The notes beneath the pieces are model-generated. The model was given only the letters and a program-made list of their open reading frames with translations, was not told the origin of the DNA and did no database searches. A stretch of 61,016 nt of DNA from Apilactobacillus ozensis DSM 23829 = JCM 17196 (GTDB lineage Bacteria > Bacillota > Bacilli > Lactobacillales > Lactobacillaceae): contig NZ_AYYQ01000030.1 in NCBI RefSeq assembly GCF_001435995.1, forward strand, positions 1 through 61,016, given 5' to 3'. The position numbers and the translations under genes were made by a program. Every line of letters starts with the position of its first letter. The first letter of the stretch is position 1. Of the stretch, positions 1 through 9,373 are shown in pieces.

Positions 1-770
1 ATGAATCAGAACAAGCAGGATTTAATGCATATAAAGCAGGTAACGAAGGATTAACTACAGCGCAAACAGGAACTACTGCAGATCAGTTAAGTCCAGAACA
101 AAAAAATAATCCAAGCTTTATGGATGGATATCAAGCTGGTCAACAAGGATTAAATGATGGTAAAGCAGGTAAGAATACACCTGTAGCTGATAAATCACAA
201 GCATATCAAGATGCATATCAATCAGCCCAAGCAGCTGCAGCACAAGCTGCTAAAGCAGGAGCTGATAAATTCAACGATGCTAAGAGTAATGATGCTGCGG
301 GTAAAACAGATGCACAATCAGTAGCTCAAAGTCAAGGATATGATGATGCGAAAGCTGGCTATGATTTAGCTAAGGGTAATCAAGAACTACCAAAAGATGC
401 TAATGAATCAGAACAAGCAGGATTTAATGCATATAAAGCAGGTAACGAAGGATTATCGGCAGCCAATGCAGGAACTACTGCAGATCAGTTAAGTCCAGAA
501 CAAAAGGATAATTCAAGCTTTATGGATGGATATCAAGCTGGTCAACAAGGATTAAATGATGGTAAAGCAGGTAAGAATACACCTGTAGCTGATAAATCAC
601 AAGCATATCAAGATGCATATCAATCAGCCCAAGCAGCTGCAGCACAAGCTGCTAAAGCAGGAGCTGATAAATTCAACGATGCTAAGAGTAATGATGCTGC
701 GGGTAAAACAGATGCACAATCAGTAGCTCAAAGTCAAGGATATGATGATGCGAAAGCTGGCTACAACAAA
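1..770 (+). repeat. 402-bp tandem coding repeat, nearly identical copies
   Basis: The sequence from base 1 recurs at base 403, and the unit starting MDGYQAGQQ at 120 recurs at 522. The period is exactly 402 bp (134 codons). Copies are nearly identical at DNA level, with changes mainly at the unit end (ex. TTAQTG versus SAANAG). The array continues upstream of the window and decays after about base 770. High identity implies recent expansion or homogenisation by recombination. Confidence 0.9.
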
Positions 771-1952
771 GCATTACAAAATCCAAATCAAGCATTATCG
801 AATGTAAGTCCAGCTGAAAGTTCCGGATTTAATTATGGTAAGACTTTGGTATCAGGAGTTAATGATTTTGCTGCCGGTAAGAAGCCTACTAGTTCTGATT
901 CAGCATATATGAAGGGTTATAATGCAGCTCAAGATGCTTCTAAACTAGGTTATCAAGATGCAACTAATAATCGTAAAGATACCTTTGCAGATGGTGATAC
1001 ATCTAAGGTTCCAAATGGTGATGATGTTAAAACTTATATTGGTAGCTATGAAGGCTCTTATAACGGTTATAAAGACGGATATTCAGGTAAAAAAGTAGAT
1101 AATACTACTCAAAACATGCCTTATATTCAAGCTTATAAGAATGGCTTTAAACAAGGCCAATCTGCCGCTGCTGCTGATGCTGCAGCTATGGCTAATAGTC
1201 AAAAACCGGTGGACAGTAAAGCTCAAGCTATGAAAGACTTTTCAAGCGGTAAGTTTAACAAGTCTGGTAATCCTGAATACGATAGTATGTATAAAGAACT
1301 TAAGACTGGATTTGAAGTGGCTATTAAGAATAATACTAAGACCTTAAATTCTTCAGATTTATATAACTCTGGTTACCAAATGGCTAAGGATGCTTTAGCT
1401 GCAATTAAAGTTGCTAAGAGTGGACAAAATGCTGATTTTAATGGTAAATCTAAAGACTTTATTTCTGGAGTTAACGGATATAAAGCCGGTTTACAATCAG
1501 CTATCAAGAGTTCTAATAAATCCAAAGAAAATACTGGTATGGTTTATAAATTTGCCTACGATGAAGGATATAAGAATGGTGTAAAACGAGCAATTAAGAT
1601 AGCTAACAATGATGGTCACAAGGCTGCTAAAAAATCTAAAAAATTACCTAACTTAAAGGGATATTCTAAGGAATATGTTAAAGCCTATACTAAGGCTTTT
1701 AAAGCCCAACAATTAGATAATCATTATTACACTAAGATTAGTGGCAGTGGTCATTTTAAAGTTATTTCAGATAGCGGAATATATGCACATAGTTCTAGTA
1801 AATTTACAAATGCTAATAAGACAAGAAAACTTCCTAGCAATGAAACTTTCGTTGTGAAAAAAGTTGTTAAAGTTAATGGAGTTACAAGATTTTATATTAA
1901 CAGTAATGAATACGTAACTAGTAACAGAAATTTAGTTGAGTTTAATAAATAA
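1..1952 (+). CDS. Repeat-rich surface protein, 3' part (5' end outside window)
   Basis: The frame is already open at base 3 (ESEQAGFNAYKAG...), so the gene begins upstream. The visible 650 residues are extracellular repeats rich in G-Y-x-x-A and A-Y-x-x-G motifs. Near-identical 134-residue units come first, then diverged ones to about residue 560. The last ~75 residues form a wall-associated module with the signature V-T-R-F-Y-I-N-S-N-E-Y-V-T-S-N-R, like the DUF5776/SLAP-type ends of lactobacillus surface proteins. No LPXTG motif is seen, so attachment is probably non-covalent. The Ala/Asp/Gly/Gln/Tyr-rich composition suggests a long fibrous adhesin or aggregation factor, but function is not shown. 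It shares repeat style and C-terminal module with the next gene, so the two look like paralogues. A strong terminator follows. Confidence 0.85.
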   Translation, partial: ESEQAGFNAYKAGNEGLTTAQTGTTADQLSPEQKNNPSFMDGYQAGQQGLNDGKAGKNTPVADKSQAYQDAYQSAQAAAAQAAKAGADKFNDAKSNDAAGKTDAQSVAQSQGYDDAKAGYDLAKGNQELPKDANESEQAGFNAYKAGNEGLSAANAGTTADQLSPEQKDNSSFMDGYQAGQQGLNDGKAGKNTPVADKSQAYQDAYQSAQAAAAQAAKAGADKFNDAKSNDAAGKTDAQSVAQSQGYDDAKAGYNKALQNPNQALSNVSPAESSGFNYGKTLVSGVNDFAAGKKPTSSDSAYMKGYNAAQDASKLGYQDATNNRKDTFADGDTSKVPNGDDVKTYIGSYEGSYNGYKDGYSGKKVDNTTQNMPYIQAYKNGFKQGQSAAAADAAAMANSQKPVDSKAQAMKDFSSGKFNKSGNPEYDSMYKELKTGFEVAIKNNTKTLNSSDLYNSGYQMAKDALAAIKVAKSGQNADFNGKSKDFISGVNGYKAGLQSAIKSSNKSKENTGMVYKFAYDEGYKNGVKRAIKIANNDGHKAAKKSKKLPNLKGYSKEYVKAYTKAFKAQQLDNHYYTKISGSGHFKVISDSGIYAHSSSKFTNANKTRKLPSNETFVVKKVVKVNGVTRFYINSNEYVTSNRNLVEFNK

Positions 1953-1955
1953 ATA

Positions 1956-1992
1956 AAAAAAAGCCTAGCAATATTATTTGTTAGGCTTTTTT
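1956..1992 (+). terminator. Intrinsic terminator of the first surface gene
   Basis: Inverted repeat AAAAAAGCCTAgCAA / TTGTTAGGCTTTTTT around a short AT loop with a T-run, starting 4 bases after the stop codon. Confidence 0.85.
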
Positions 1993-2063
1993 GTGTATTT
2001 ATTTTACTAATAGAATTATAATAAATGCGAAAGTCTATATATAATTAAGGATGTGTATACATA

Positions 2064-5000
2064 TTGAAATATAATAAAAATATTTTTGATAAAGTCAATG
2101 AAAAAAAGATACTGAAAAAAGTTAAAAAGCAATGGGTAGTGGCATCGGTTACTACACTAGCTTTAATGGGTATGACTGCATTTAGTCTTAATGTAAGTAA
2201 TGTTACGGTCAAGGCTGATGATGTTAGCGCTACACAAAGCAAACAAAATTCTGATAATACTAGTGAAGATCAAGGCGCTAGTGCAGCTACTAATTCTATG
2301 GCTGCTCAGAGTGGCGCAGACAGTACATACATAGATGCATATAATGGAGCTACCGCTGCTAAAAGTGCGTATGACAATTATGCAAAAAGTAATGGGACAT
2401 CTTCTTATTATCCTGAATATAACTCTCAGGGAGATAGTACTACTTCTTCTAAGGACACCAATGTTGAAAATGGTGGACAAAACGAAGAATCCGGTCAACC
2501 TGAAAATAATAAACCAGTTGACAATACTACTGAAACCTCACAAACTAAAAATGCTGATTATGCAACTCAAACTAGTGCCGCCCAAGCCAGTGCTACTAGC
2601 TATGAAAGGAGCTTAACTAGCTCTGCTAATAGTAATAATGCTAGTGTTTCATTAGCCGAGGGTAAAGTATCGGTTCCAACTTCTGATAGTACCAAAGATG
2701 GCAGTACTAATGCATATAAATATGGAGCTAATTATTTCTTAGCTAGTCAAGGTGCTACTGATGCTCGTACTGGTAAATGGAATGGCTACTATTATGATAA
2801 AGATGGAAACAAACAATTGAGTTCCTATGCGCCTGATTCAACCAGTAGTAATGCCTATGACCAAGGTTACTTAGGAGCCCAATATGCTATTAGACAACAG
2901 TTCAATCAAGATGATAGCATCAATAGTTCTTTAAGCGCTGCTGATGTTTCAAAAAATAGTCAATATTATCAAGTAGCATATGATGAAACTTTTAAACAAA
3001 TCCAAAGTGGTACGGCCTTTGTAGGTAATGAAACAGAATTCAATAGCGCTATATCTAACGGTAGAAAATCAGTAAAATTAATCAACGATGTTAATATTAA
3101 ATCTGATAATACATTCAATATTAGTAATTTAGATATTGACGGTCAAAATCATATTATTGATATGAACAATATTAATGATAAGTTTTCTGGCAATAATCCT
3201 AACCTAACTGTGCAAAATTTCAGAACTATTTATGCACAAAACTATTATGGAGCTTTTTCAATTAATGGTAGTGGAACAATTAATTATAAAAACGTTAACT
3301 ATATAGGTTCGCAAATGCTTAGCGCTGGATTAAATGATGTATATTTTGATGGCAATATTAATGCTATAAATGTTAAAAGCTACACATCTCCTTTTAATAA
3401 TAATGTGGCTACTAATGGCGATAATCAACAAATTTTAGATGTTAAAGATTTTACCCTAATGCCTAATGCACATTTCTTTGGAGCTACTGCTAAAACTAAC
3501 GGTGGTGACAATATTGAACTTAGTGGAAACATGATTTTAAGTCAAAATTCATCGATGAATTTAGTGGCTAGAGGTAATTCTGGTGAAAATGCACCTGCTG
3601 GTGATTATGCAGTATATTTAAAGAATGGGTCTTCCAATTTAACCTTACAAAAAGGTGCACAGTTAAATATTATTCCAACTACTTCGGATAATGATACTAA
3701 TAACAATGCTAATGCTATTTACAACTTGGGTAGTATTTATAATAACGGTGGTCAAATTAACATTGAAGCTAATGGAAATTCACAAAATAATAATCGGTTA
3801 ATTTATAATCAAAAGGATATCAAAGTTACTAATAATGGTTCGATTAATGTTCATTTAGCTAATTTAGGTAATAATACTTCTGATGGTATTATTTATAACG
3901 ATGGAGGAACCATCTACATTGTTGATCAAGGTAATATGAGCATCAGTGCTGATGGTAGTGGAAAAGTGAATTTGATTAAAGGTAATTTAAATATTAACAA
4001 TCCAGGTAGCCAAGGCGTTCATTTAGACTTAAGTCAAAATGGTAGAACTGACAGTACTTTCCACGACAATAACTCTATCGTAGCTTATTCAACTAAGGTT
4101 GATTTCAATGGTAATACTGAAAATGGTCCATTATATAAGTTTAAGTATGATGGTTCGAATGTGAACTATGTTAAAGTTGATGGAATTAATAATACCGCAA
4201 CACCAAGTACTTCTATAAAATCGATTAGCTTTAATGGGGTTCCTTCAGTTTCCATGAACAATGTTTCTATTGATAATGATTCTAATGGAAAACCAATTTT
4301 AAATGGTTATGTAGTTATAAATAATTACGATGGAAAAGATAAAACCATTTATGTACAGTTTGCTAGTGGTAGTGGTAATGATTATAATCAATTAACACCA
4401 CTTAATAGTAATACTATTGGCGATAAACCAACTAATGATGCACAGGTCTACAACTTAGTTATTCAAATTCCTAATAATTATAAATCTGGTGATTTGATTC
4501 CAATTAAAGATTCTAGTATTCCTTCTCTAAATAATGCTAATGATAAATCCACTGGAGTATTGATGCGCTACGGATTTACTGGTAGTACTTATGTATACAA
4601 TAATTCTGATAGTACAAATCCTATTTACACTCGTCAAGTTGAAAATATTGGATTAAACAATCAACTTTCAGCTGATAGTACTAATGATTCAAATGCTAAA
4701 CCATATATAGATACTCAAACTGGAAGTTATAATGACTTTAGGAATGGTTTTAATGACGGGGTTGCAGATGCTAATAACCAAAATGATGATGCTTTAACAA
4801 ATAGAAATGCTCCGGTAACTGATGTGGACTATCATAATGCATATGATAGTGCTAAAGCTGGTTATCTAGCTTATATTGATAATCCAATTGCTAAAACAGA
4901 TAATATACCTGATTCAGTGAAAGAAGCTGGGTCTTCAGCCTCTCATCCTAAGTCTTATGTTAACGGATATATTAAAGCGATGAATGATATTGATGCTGCT

Positions 5001-6881
5001 AAGCAAGATGGTAAAAAAGATGCTACTGATTACATTGTGGCTAATACATCAGCTACTAAACCAACTGATAATTCTTACACCAGTCAAGCTAAGGTTAATG
5101 CTTATAATGATGTACAAAATGGATTTAACAATGCAGCCGTAAACAAAGATAACGATAATCCGAATGGAAGTCCAATTTATAATGCGGCTTATAAAGAAAC
5201 TAAATCTGGCATGCAATCTGCTCATAACGATTGGAATACAGATTCTAACGTACAAGGTAAAGTAAAGCTAGCTACTCTATCTGATAAGGCATACAATGAT
5301 TTCTTGGACGGATTGCGTAAGGGGACCACTGATGCTAATAACGATTCAGAAGCTGATAAACAATCTAATCAAAGTCCAGTTTATAAATCAGCGTATGCTG
5401 ATGCTAAAGCTGGTTATCAAGCTTACTTAGGTAATCCAATTTACAGTCAAGAAGTTCCAGCATCAGTAACTACTGATAGTAAACAAACAAATAATCCAGA
5501 TGCATATGTTGATGGATATACGCAAGCTATGCGTGATATTGATGCTGCACGTGCTAAGGGTCAAGCCTCTGCTATCAAAGATATTGACAGCAATAATTAT
5601 GGATTAAAAAATGATAATCTAACTACTGCAACTGCTAAAGCTCAACAACAAGCCTTTAATGACGTTAAGAATGGTTGGTTATTAGGTAAACAAAATGCAC
5701 GTAATAACGTTGGTAATGATAATTATGGTGATAACCCGATTTATCGTGATGCTTATAAGAATGGTTATAATGGTACAATGGACAGCTATCAAGATGTTTT
5801 AAATGAGCATACTCGTAACATTAGTAATCAACCGGATTTATACCAAGATGCTTATAAGTTAGCCAATCCAGATGCTTTAAATGATAAAAATGCTGCGCTA
5901 AATGATTTTAAACAGAATGTTAATAAATCTAAAGATTATAGCGGAATGGATAAAGTTGTTTATGATCATTTTTATCCAGTAGTAAATGATTACTACATGC
6001 CAATGCAAAATAAACGTAATGGATTTAAAGATGCTATTGATAAATTAACCAATATGGATCCAGACTCAATTAAATATAATGACGATTACAAATTAGGAAT
6101 TAATATGTTAGCAGGGATGAAAGCTGCTCAATCTGAAAATAATTTAACTGAATTTGAAAGACATTCAAAGCCATTAGGTTATGTCGACGGTTTTGATGGT
6201 TATAAAGCTGGTTATAAGTTAGGTGCTAGTGGCATTAATTATAGTAAAGCTAACAAGAATAAAGCTTATGACTATGCCTATGCCAAAGGATTTATTGCCG
6301 GTCAAAAAGATATATCTAAAGTGGCTGTAAATGAAGCACGTAAACAGGCTAAAAGATTAAAGCCAATGTTAAACCTAGATAATCGTTCAGCTACCTTCAT
6401 TAACGCTTATGAAAAGGCTTATAAACAAGCTATTAGTAAACTTCTACCAGGATATATTTATAATCGTAGGGCGATTTATACTCATTCCAAGGCTGATTCT
6501 AATAAAAATAGTCAAGTTAGCAAATATGATAAAAAATCACGTGTCCATGCTAAAGTTTTTAAGGTTATTGGATATAAATTCAATAAGGCTGGCAATTTAT
6601 ATTATAAGTTAAGCAATGGTAACTACGTAGCTGCTGATAATAGCATTGCTAATTTGTATTACACTAAGTTAGGTGTTAGTAAGAAATATAAAGTAATCTC
6701 AAAAAATGGAATTAAATCTTATCATGATGATGCTCTATCTAATCAAAATGGTAAACTAGGCTACAATCATATTTTTAAAGCAGATAGAATAGTTAAAATA
6801 GGTAATGTAACTAGAATTCATTTAGTTGATGGTTCTTATGTAACAGGTAATAAAAAATTTGTTAATATAATTACTAAATAA
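2064..6881 (+). CDS. Large beta-helix/GY-repeat surface protein (1605 aa)
   Basis: Start is TTG; AAGG lies about 13 bases upstream and no in-frame ATG precedes the signal peptide. The N-terminus is a long Gram-positive signal (KKVKKQWVVASVTTLALMG, cleavage near VKADD). A Ser/Asn/Thr-rich spacer follows. Residues ~320-800 resemble a right-handed parallel beta-helix (pectate-lyase-like fold), with repeated N-x-G/I-x-I rungs. Residues ~880-1420 carry G-Y-x-x-A / N-A-Y-x-D repeats like those of the preceding gene. Two C-terminal wall modules end in T-R-I-H-L-V-D-G-S-Y-V-T-G-N. Probably a wall-associated adhesin. No catalytic lyase residues were recognised, so I do not call it an enzyme. It has its own terminator and appears monocistronic. 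Confidence 0.85.
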   Translation: MKYNKNIFDKVNEKKILKKVKKQWVVASVTTLALMGMTAFSLNVSNVTVKADDVSATQSKQNSDNTSEDQGASAATNSMAAQSGADSTYIDAYNGATAAKSAYDNYAKSNGTSSYYPEYNSQGDSTTSSKDTNVENGGQNEESGQPENNKPVDNTTETSQTKNADYATQTSAAQASATSYERSLTSSANSNNASVSLAEGKVSVPTSDSTKDGSTNAYKYGANYFLASQGATDARTGKWNGYYYDKDGNKQLSSYAPDSTSSNAYDQGYLGAQYAIRQQFNQDDSINSSLSAADVSKNSQYYQVAYDETFKQIQSGTAFVGNETEFNSAISNGRKSVKLINDVNIKSDNTFNISNLDIDGQNHIIDMNNINDKFSGNNPNLTVQNFRTIYAQNYYGAFSINGSGTINYKNVNYIGSQMLSAGLNDVYFDGNINAINVKSYTSPFNNNVATNGDNQQILDVKDFTLMPNAHFFGATAKTNGGDNIELSGNMILSQNSSMNLVARGNSGENAPAGDYAVYLKNGSSNLTLQKGAQLNIIPTTSDNDTNNNANAIYNLGSIYNNGGQINIEANGNSQNNNRLIYNQKDIKVTNNGSINVHLANLGNNTSDGIIYNDGGTIYIVDQGNMSISADGSGKVNLIKGNLNINNPGSQGVHLDLSQNGRTDSTFHDNNSIVAYSTKVDFNGNTENGPLYKFKYDGSNVNYVKVDGINNTATPSTSIKSISFNGVPSVSMNNVSIDNDSNGKPILNGYVVINNYDGKDKTIYVQFASGSGNDYNQLTPLNSNTIGDKPTNDAQVYNLVIQIPNNYKSGDLIPIKDSSIPSLNNANDKSTGVLMRYGFTGSTYVYNNSDSTNPIYTRQVENIGLNNQLSADSTNDSNAKPYIDTQTGSYNDFRNGFNDGVADANNQNDDALTNRNAPVTDVDYHNAYDSAKAGYLAYIDNPIAKTDNIPDSVKEAGSSASHPKSYVNGYIKAMNDIDAAKQDGKKDATDYIVANTSATKPTDNSYTSQAKVNAYNDVQNGFNNAAVNKDNDNPNGSPIYNAAYKETKSGMQSAHNDWNTDSNVQGKVKLATLSDKAYNDFLDGLRKGTTDANNDSEADKQSNQSPVYKSAYADAKAGYQAYLGNPIYSQEVPASVTTDSKQTNNPDAYVDGYTQAMRDIDAARAKGQASAIKDIDSNNYGLKNDNLTTATAKAQQQAFNDVKNGWLLGKQNARNNVGNDNYGDNPIYRDAYKNGYNGTMDSYQDVLNEHTRNISNQPDLYQDAYKLANPDALNDKNAALNDFKQNVNKSKDYSGMDKVVYDHFYPVVNDYYMPMQNKRNGFKDAIDKLTNMDPDSIKYNDDYKLGINMLAGMKAAQSENNLTEFERHSKPLGYVDGFDGYKAGYKLGASGINYSKANKNKAYDYAYAKGFIAGQKDISKVAVNEARKQAKRLKPMLNLDNRSATFINAYEKAYKQAISKLLPGYIYNRRAIYTHSKADSNKNSQVSKYDKKSRVHAKVFKVIGYKFNKAGNLYYKLSNGNYVAADNSIANLYYTKLGVSKKYKVISKNGIKSYHDDALSNQNGKLGYNHIFKADRIVKIGNVTRIHLVDGSYVTGNKKFVNIITK

Positions 6882-6930
6882 ATTAAAGCTTCTTTCTATG
6901 TTAATGTAGAAGGAAGCTTTAATAGTTTTT
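6882..6930 (+). terminator. Intrinsic terminator after the 1605-aa surface gene
   Basis: A 17-bp stem ATTAAAGCTTC...TCTA / TAGA...GAAGCTTTAAT with one G-U pair, followed by AGTTTTTAT. Confidence 0.8.
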
Positions 6931-6960
6931 ATAAAAATTTTTAATTAGGAGATGTTAAGT

Positions 6961-7419
6961 TTGTCAATTGTATTAAATATAGCTAATGTTTTAGGATTAT
7001 TATTATTAATATTAGGCTTCTTGTATCTACTAACACTTTTGTTTAAAAAAGTGTTTTCTAAGCATAAAGAAAAATCTTTCTTCCATAAGTTAGTATACCG
7101 TTTATTAGTTATACTTTCAGGGACTTTAATATGCTATGTAGTTTCGCTTAATAGCATAGAATTAAATAACAAAAACACAATTAATAGTAGTGTTGATAAT
7201 CCTAGTGCAATTACAATGAATCTTCACCAAAATGCTGAGGTAAAGTATTTATATGACAATAAATATGTAAGTTTAAGTTTTGACAATTCAGTGCCTTCTT
7301 TTAGGATAAAGGCTATCCCTTCCAAAAATATTAAAATAGTAACCATTCAAAAGTATAAAAATGCTTTTATGGTGAATACGGTTGAAACTACCGAAACAAT
7401 TATTAAATATTCAGATTAA
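6961..7419 (+). CDS. Small membrane protein of unknown function
   Basis: I chose the TTG at 6961 because AGGAG (6947-6951) lies 9 bases upstream. The in-frame ATG at 6952 directly abuts that site and is less likely. The product (152 aa) has a long hydrophobic N-terminal segment (IANVLGLLLLILGFLYLLTLLF), a basic stretch, a second membrane segment (LLVILSGTLICYVVSL) and then ~90 polar residues, probably outside the cell. I do not recognise the family. It lies between a surface-protein gene and WxL locus 1, separated from the latter by ~100 AT-rich bases with no clear terminator. It may belong to the locus, but that is unproven. Confidence 0.7.
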   Translation: MSIVLNIANVLGLLLLILGFLYLLTLLFKKVFSKHKEKSFFHKLVYRLLVILSGTLICYVVSLNSIELNNKNTINSSVDNPSAITMNLHQNAEVKYLYDNKYVSLSFDNSVPSFRIKAIPSKNIKIVTIQKYKNAFMVNTVETTETIIKYSD

Positions 7420-7520
7420 AAATTAAAATATTCTAAAATACGACATATAATTATTGATTATTGATTATTTTAAAAGTAATATAGTGGTCATGACATAATT
7501 GTTAAAAAGGAGTGTTTTAT

Positions 7521-8282
7521 TTGATTAATAAAAAAAATGTAATTGCGCTATTTGCAGGATTAATGTTTGCATCTGTTCCAATGATTAATGTATTTGCTGA
7601 TAAGACTGATGATTATGAAAATGCACCTCAACCAGTTCATCCAATGGATGGTGTTTATGCAATTAATCAGGATGGTAAAAACGTAAGTAATTCTTCCCAA
7701 AGTACATCTGCTAATTCTGATGCTAATGTTATTATCACAAAAGGATATTTAACTTTAGATGCGGTTCCTGATTTGAGTTTTGGGATAGTTGGACAAGGTG
7801 GTTCAGGTAATAATACCACTTTAAAACTAGCTGGTAATAATAGTATGATTGATGATAATGGTAATCAAGATGGACTACTAAGAGTGACAGATTCACGTGA
7901 TGCTAAAAACTCCTCCGATTTGGACGGATATAAAGTAACTGCTAAATTAGGTAATTTCAATAAAATTGGAAGTAATGATTCTAGTTCACAAAGTAATTGG
8001 ACATTAAATTTAAATCAGCCTAGCGATATTTCTAACGCCAATAACAGGAACGTTGTTTCATTTATAAATGCTTCTTTAGTTTCTGGCGGGAATTCATCAC
8101 AAACTGTTATGAAGACTACTACAGCAAGTACAGGAACTACCTCTGCTTATTATAAAAATGCTAACAATGCCAGCTTGAATTTAAGTAATAACGTTGACCC
8201 TGGTAAATATGCTGCACCTATTACATGGACATTAACACCAGGCACTGCTACTGCTAACGATTCAGATTCTAAGCAACAATAA
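7521..8282 (+). CDS. WxL domain surface protein (locus 1)
   Basis: AAGGAG at 7507-7512 favours the TTG at 7521 over the GTG at 7512, which overlaps that site. A signal peptide (NVIALFAGLMFASVPMINVFA, cleavage before DK) is followed by a WxL domain. Family features are VPDLSFG, L-R-V-T-D-S-R-D, N-W-T-L (first W-x-L) and the final P-I-T-W-T-L (second W-x-L). WxL domains bind peptidoglycan non-covalently, and these proteins act as surface complexes with DUF916/DUF3324 partners. At 253 aa this is almost only the WxL domain. It is the first gene of an operon-like series, but a hairpin separates it from the next gene. Confidence 0.9.
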   Translation: MINKKNVIALFAGLMFASVPMINVFADKTDDYENAPQPVHPMDGVYAINQDGKNVSNSSQSTSANSDANVIITKGYLTLDAVPDLSFGIVGQGGSGNNTTLKLAGNNSMIDDNGNQDGLLRVTDSRDAKNSSDLDGYKVTAKLGNFNKIGSNDSSSQSNWTLNLNQPSDISNANNRNVVSFINASLVSGGNSSQTVMKTTTASTGTTSAYYKNANNASLNLSNNVDPGKYAAPITWTLTPGTATANDSDSKQQ

Positions 8283-8303
8283 AAATAATGTTTTATAAAA
8301 TTC

Positions 8304-8344
8304 AGCAGAAAAGCACTACCTCTCGGAGGCAGAGTTTTTCTGCT
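8304..8344 (+). terminator. Intercistronic hairpin inside WxL locus 1
   Basis: AGCAGAAAA pairs with TTTTTCTGCT around an inner CCTC/GAGG hairpin. Only an AT-rich, not a pure T, tail follows. It lies between the WxL and WxLIP genes and could be a partial terminator or an mRNA-stabilising structure giving more WxL than downstream product. Confidence 0.55.
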
Positions 8345-8365
8345 ATTTATTTAGTGGGGAATAGT

Positions 8366-9352
8366 ATGAATAATATAAAGGCAAAAATGTTACTTATAGC
8401 TTCTTTTATCTTGTTTATTTTTTCATTACAACACAATGTATATGCTGCTAAAGTTGGCGGTATTGCCATGGAACCAGTCTACTCTAAAAACCAAATATCT
8501 AAAAATGGTTATTTAAATCCTAGGGTTAAACCCGGTTCCTATCAAAACTTTGATATTAACATCTTGAGTATGTCTGACAAAAATCAAAAAATTACTGTTG
8601 AACCTCATACGGCTTATACATCTGATGGAATATCTGTAGCTTATGATAAAGATAAAATTATTAGCAAAAGTAATATGAAAAATGATTTTAGATTTTTATT
8701 TAAAAATAAATCTATAACTTTTAACTTGCCAGCTGGCAAGACTTATAGGGTTCGTTTTACTGCAAAAATTCCCAATGAAGAATTTAATGGGATTATTATG
8801 GGCGGATTTTATATAACCAACAATGATGCTTTGGAACAAGGTCAAGACACAGGAACCATGATTAATAACAAGTATAGTTATGTTATGCCGGCTGTATTGA
8901 ATGAAGATGGTAAGAAAGCCGTTCCTAAGCTTACTCTAGATAAAATTGATGCCAACGGTAATATTGTTAGTAGCAAAATAGAAAATAAAAAATCAGCTTA
9001 TATTGATAGTATGTCTATTTATAGTAAGATTACCAATTCTAGTGGAAAAGTTGTTAGTGAATACGAGGGCAAAGATAAGAGCGTTGCTCCAAATACTAAT
9101 TTTTACCTAGATAATCTTATGTATTCTGGAAATATAAGGCCTGGGAAATATCATATAAAAATAGTAGCTAAAAGCACAGACCCTTATAAGTGGGTTATGG
9201 AAAAGGATTTTTCGGTTTCGTCAGCTCAGTATATAGGTTATATTATTGAATCTAATCAGTGGATATTATACTTGATATTAATTTTACTATTGTTGATTTT
9301 AATCCTAATTATATTTATTATTAAGAAAAGGAAAGAAAAAAATAATGATTAA
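8366..9352 (+). CDS. WxLIP family protein (DUF916 + DUF3324), locus 1
   Basis: The ATG at 8366 has GGGGA five bases upstream. An earlier in-frame ATG at 8288 would place codons through the hairpin and is rejected. The 328-aa product has a signal peptide (MLLIASFILFIFSLQHNVYA), a DUF916-like N-terminal half with V-K-P-G-S-Y-Q-N-F-D and E-F-N-G-I-I-M-G-G, and a DUF3324-like second half. One C-terminal membrane helix (WILYLILILLLLILILIIFII) and a K-K-R-K tail follow. In this family the first domain binds peptidoglycan and the second binds host ligands or WxL partners. Together with its neighbours it is expected to build a surface complex. Confidence 0.9.
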   Translation: MNNIKAKMLLIASFILFIFSLQHNVYAAKVGGIAMEPVYSKNQISKNGYLNPRVKPGSYQNFDINILSMSDKNQKITVEPHTAYTSDGISVAYDKDKIISKSNMKNDFRFLFKNKSITFNLPAGKTYRVRFTAKIPNEEFNGIIMGGFYITNNDALEQGQDTGTMINNKYSYVMPAVLNEDGKKAVPKLTLDKIDANGNIVSSKIENKKSAYIDSMSIYSKITNSSGKVVSEYEGKDKSVAPNTNFYLDNLMYSGNIRPGKYHIKIVAKSTDPYKWVMEKDFSVSSAQYIGYIIESNQWILYLILILLLLILILIIFIIKKRKEKNND

Positions 9353-9373
9353 CAACAAAAAGGAGGGTAATTA

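Noticed and set aside
8288-8365. An N-terminal extension of the WxLIP gene from ATG 8288
   Set aside because: It runs through a hairpin, lacks a ribosome site and would precede the signal peptide with 26 unrelated residues; ATG 8366 has a good site.
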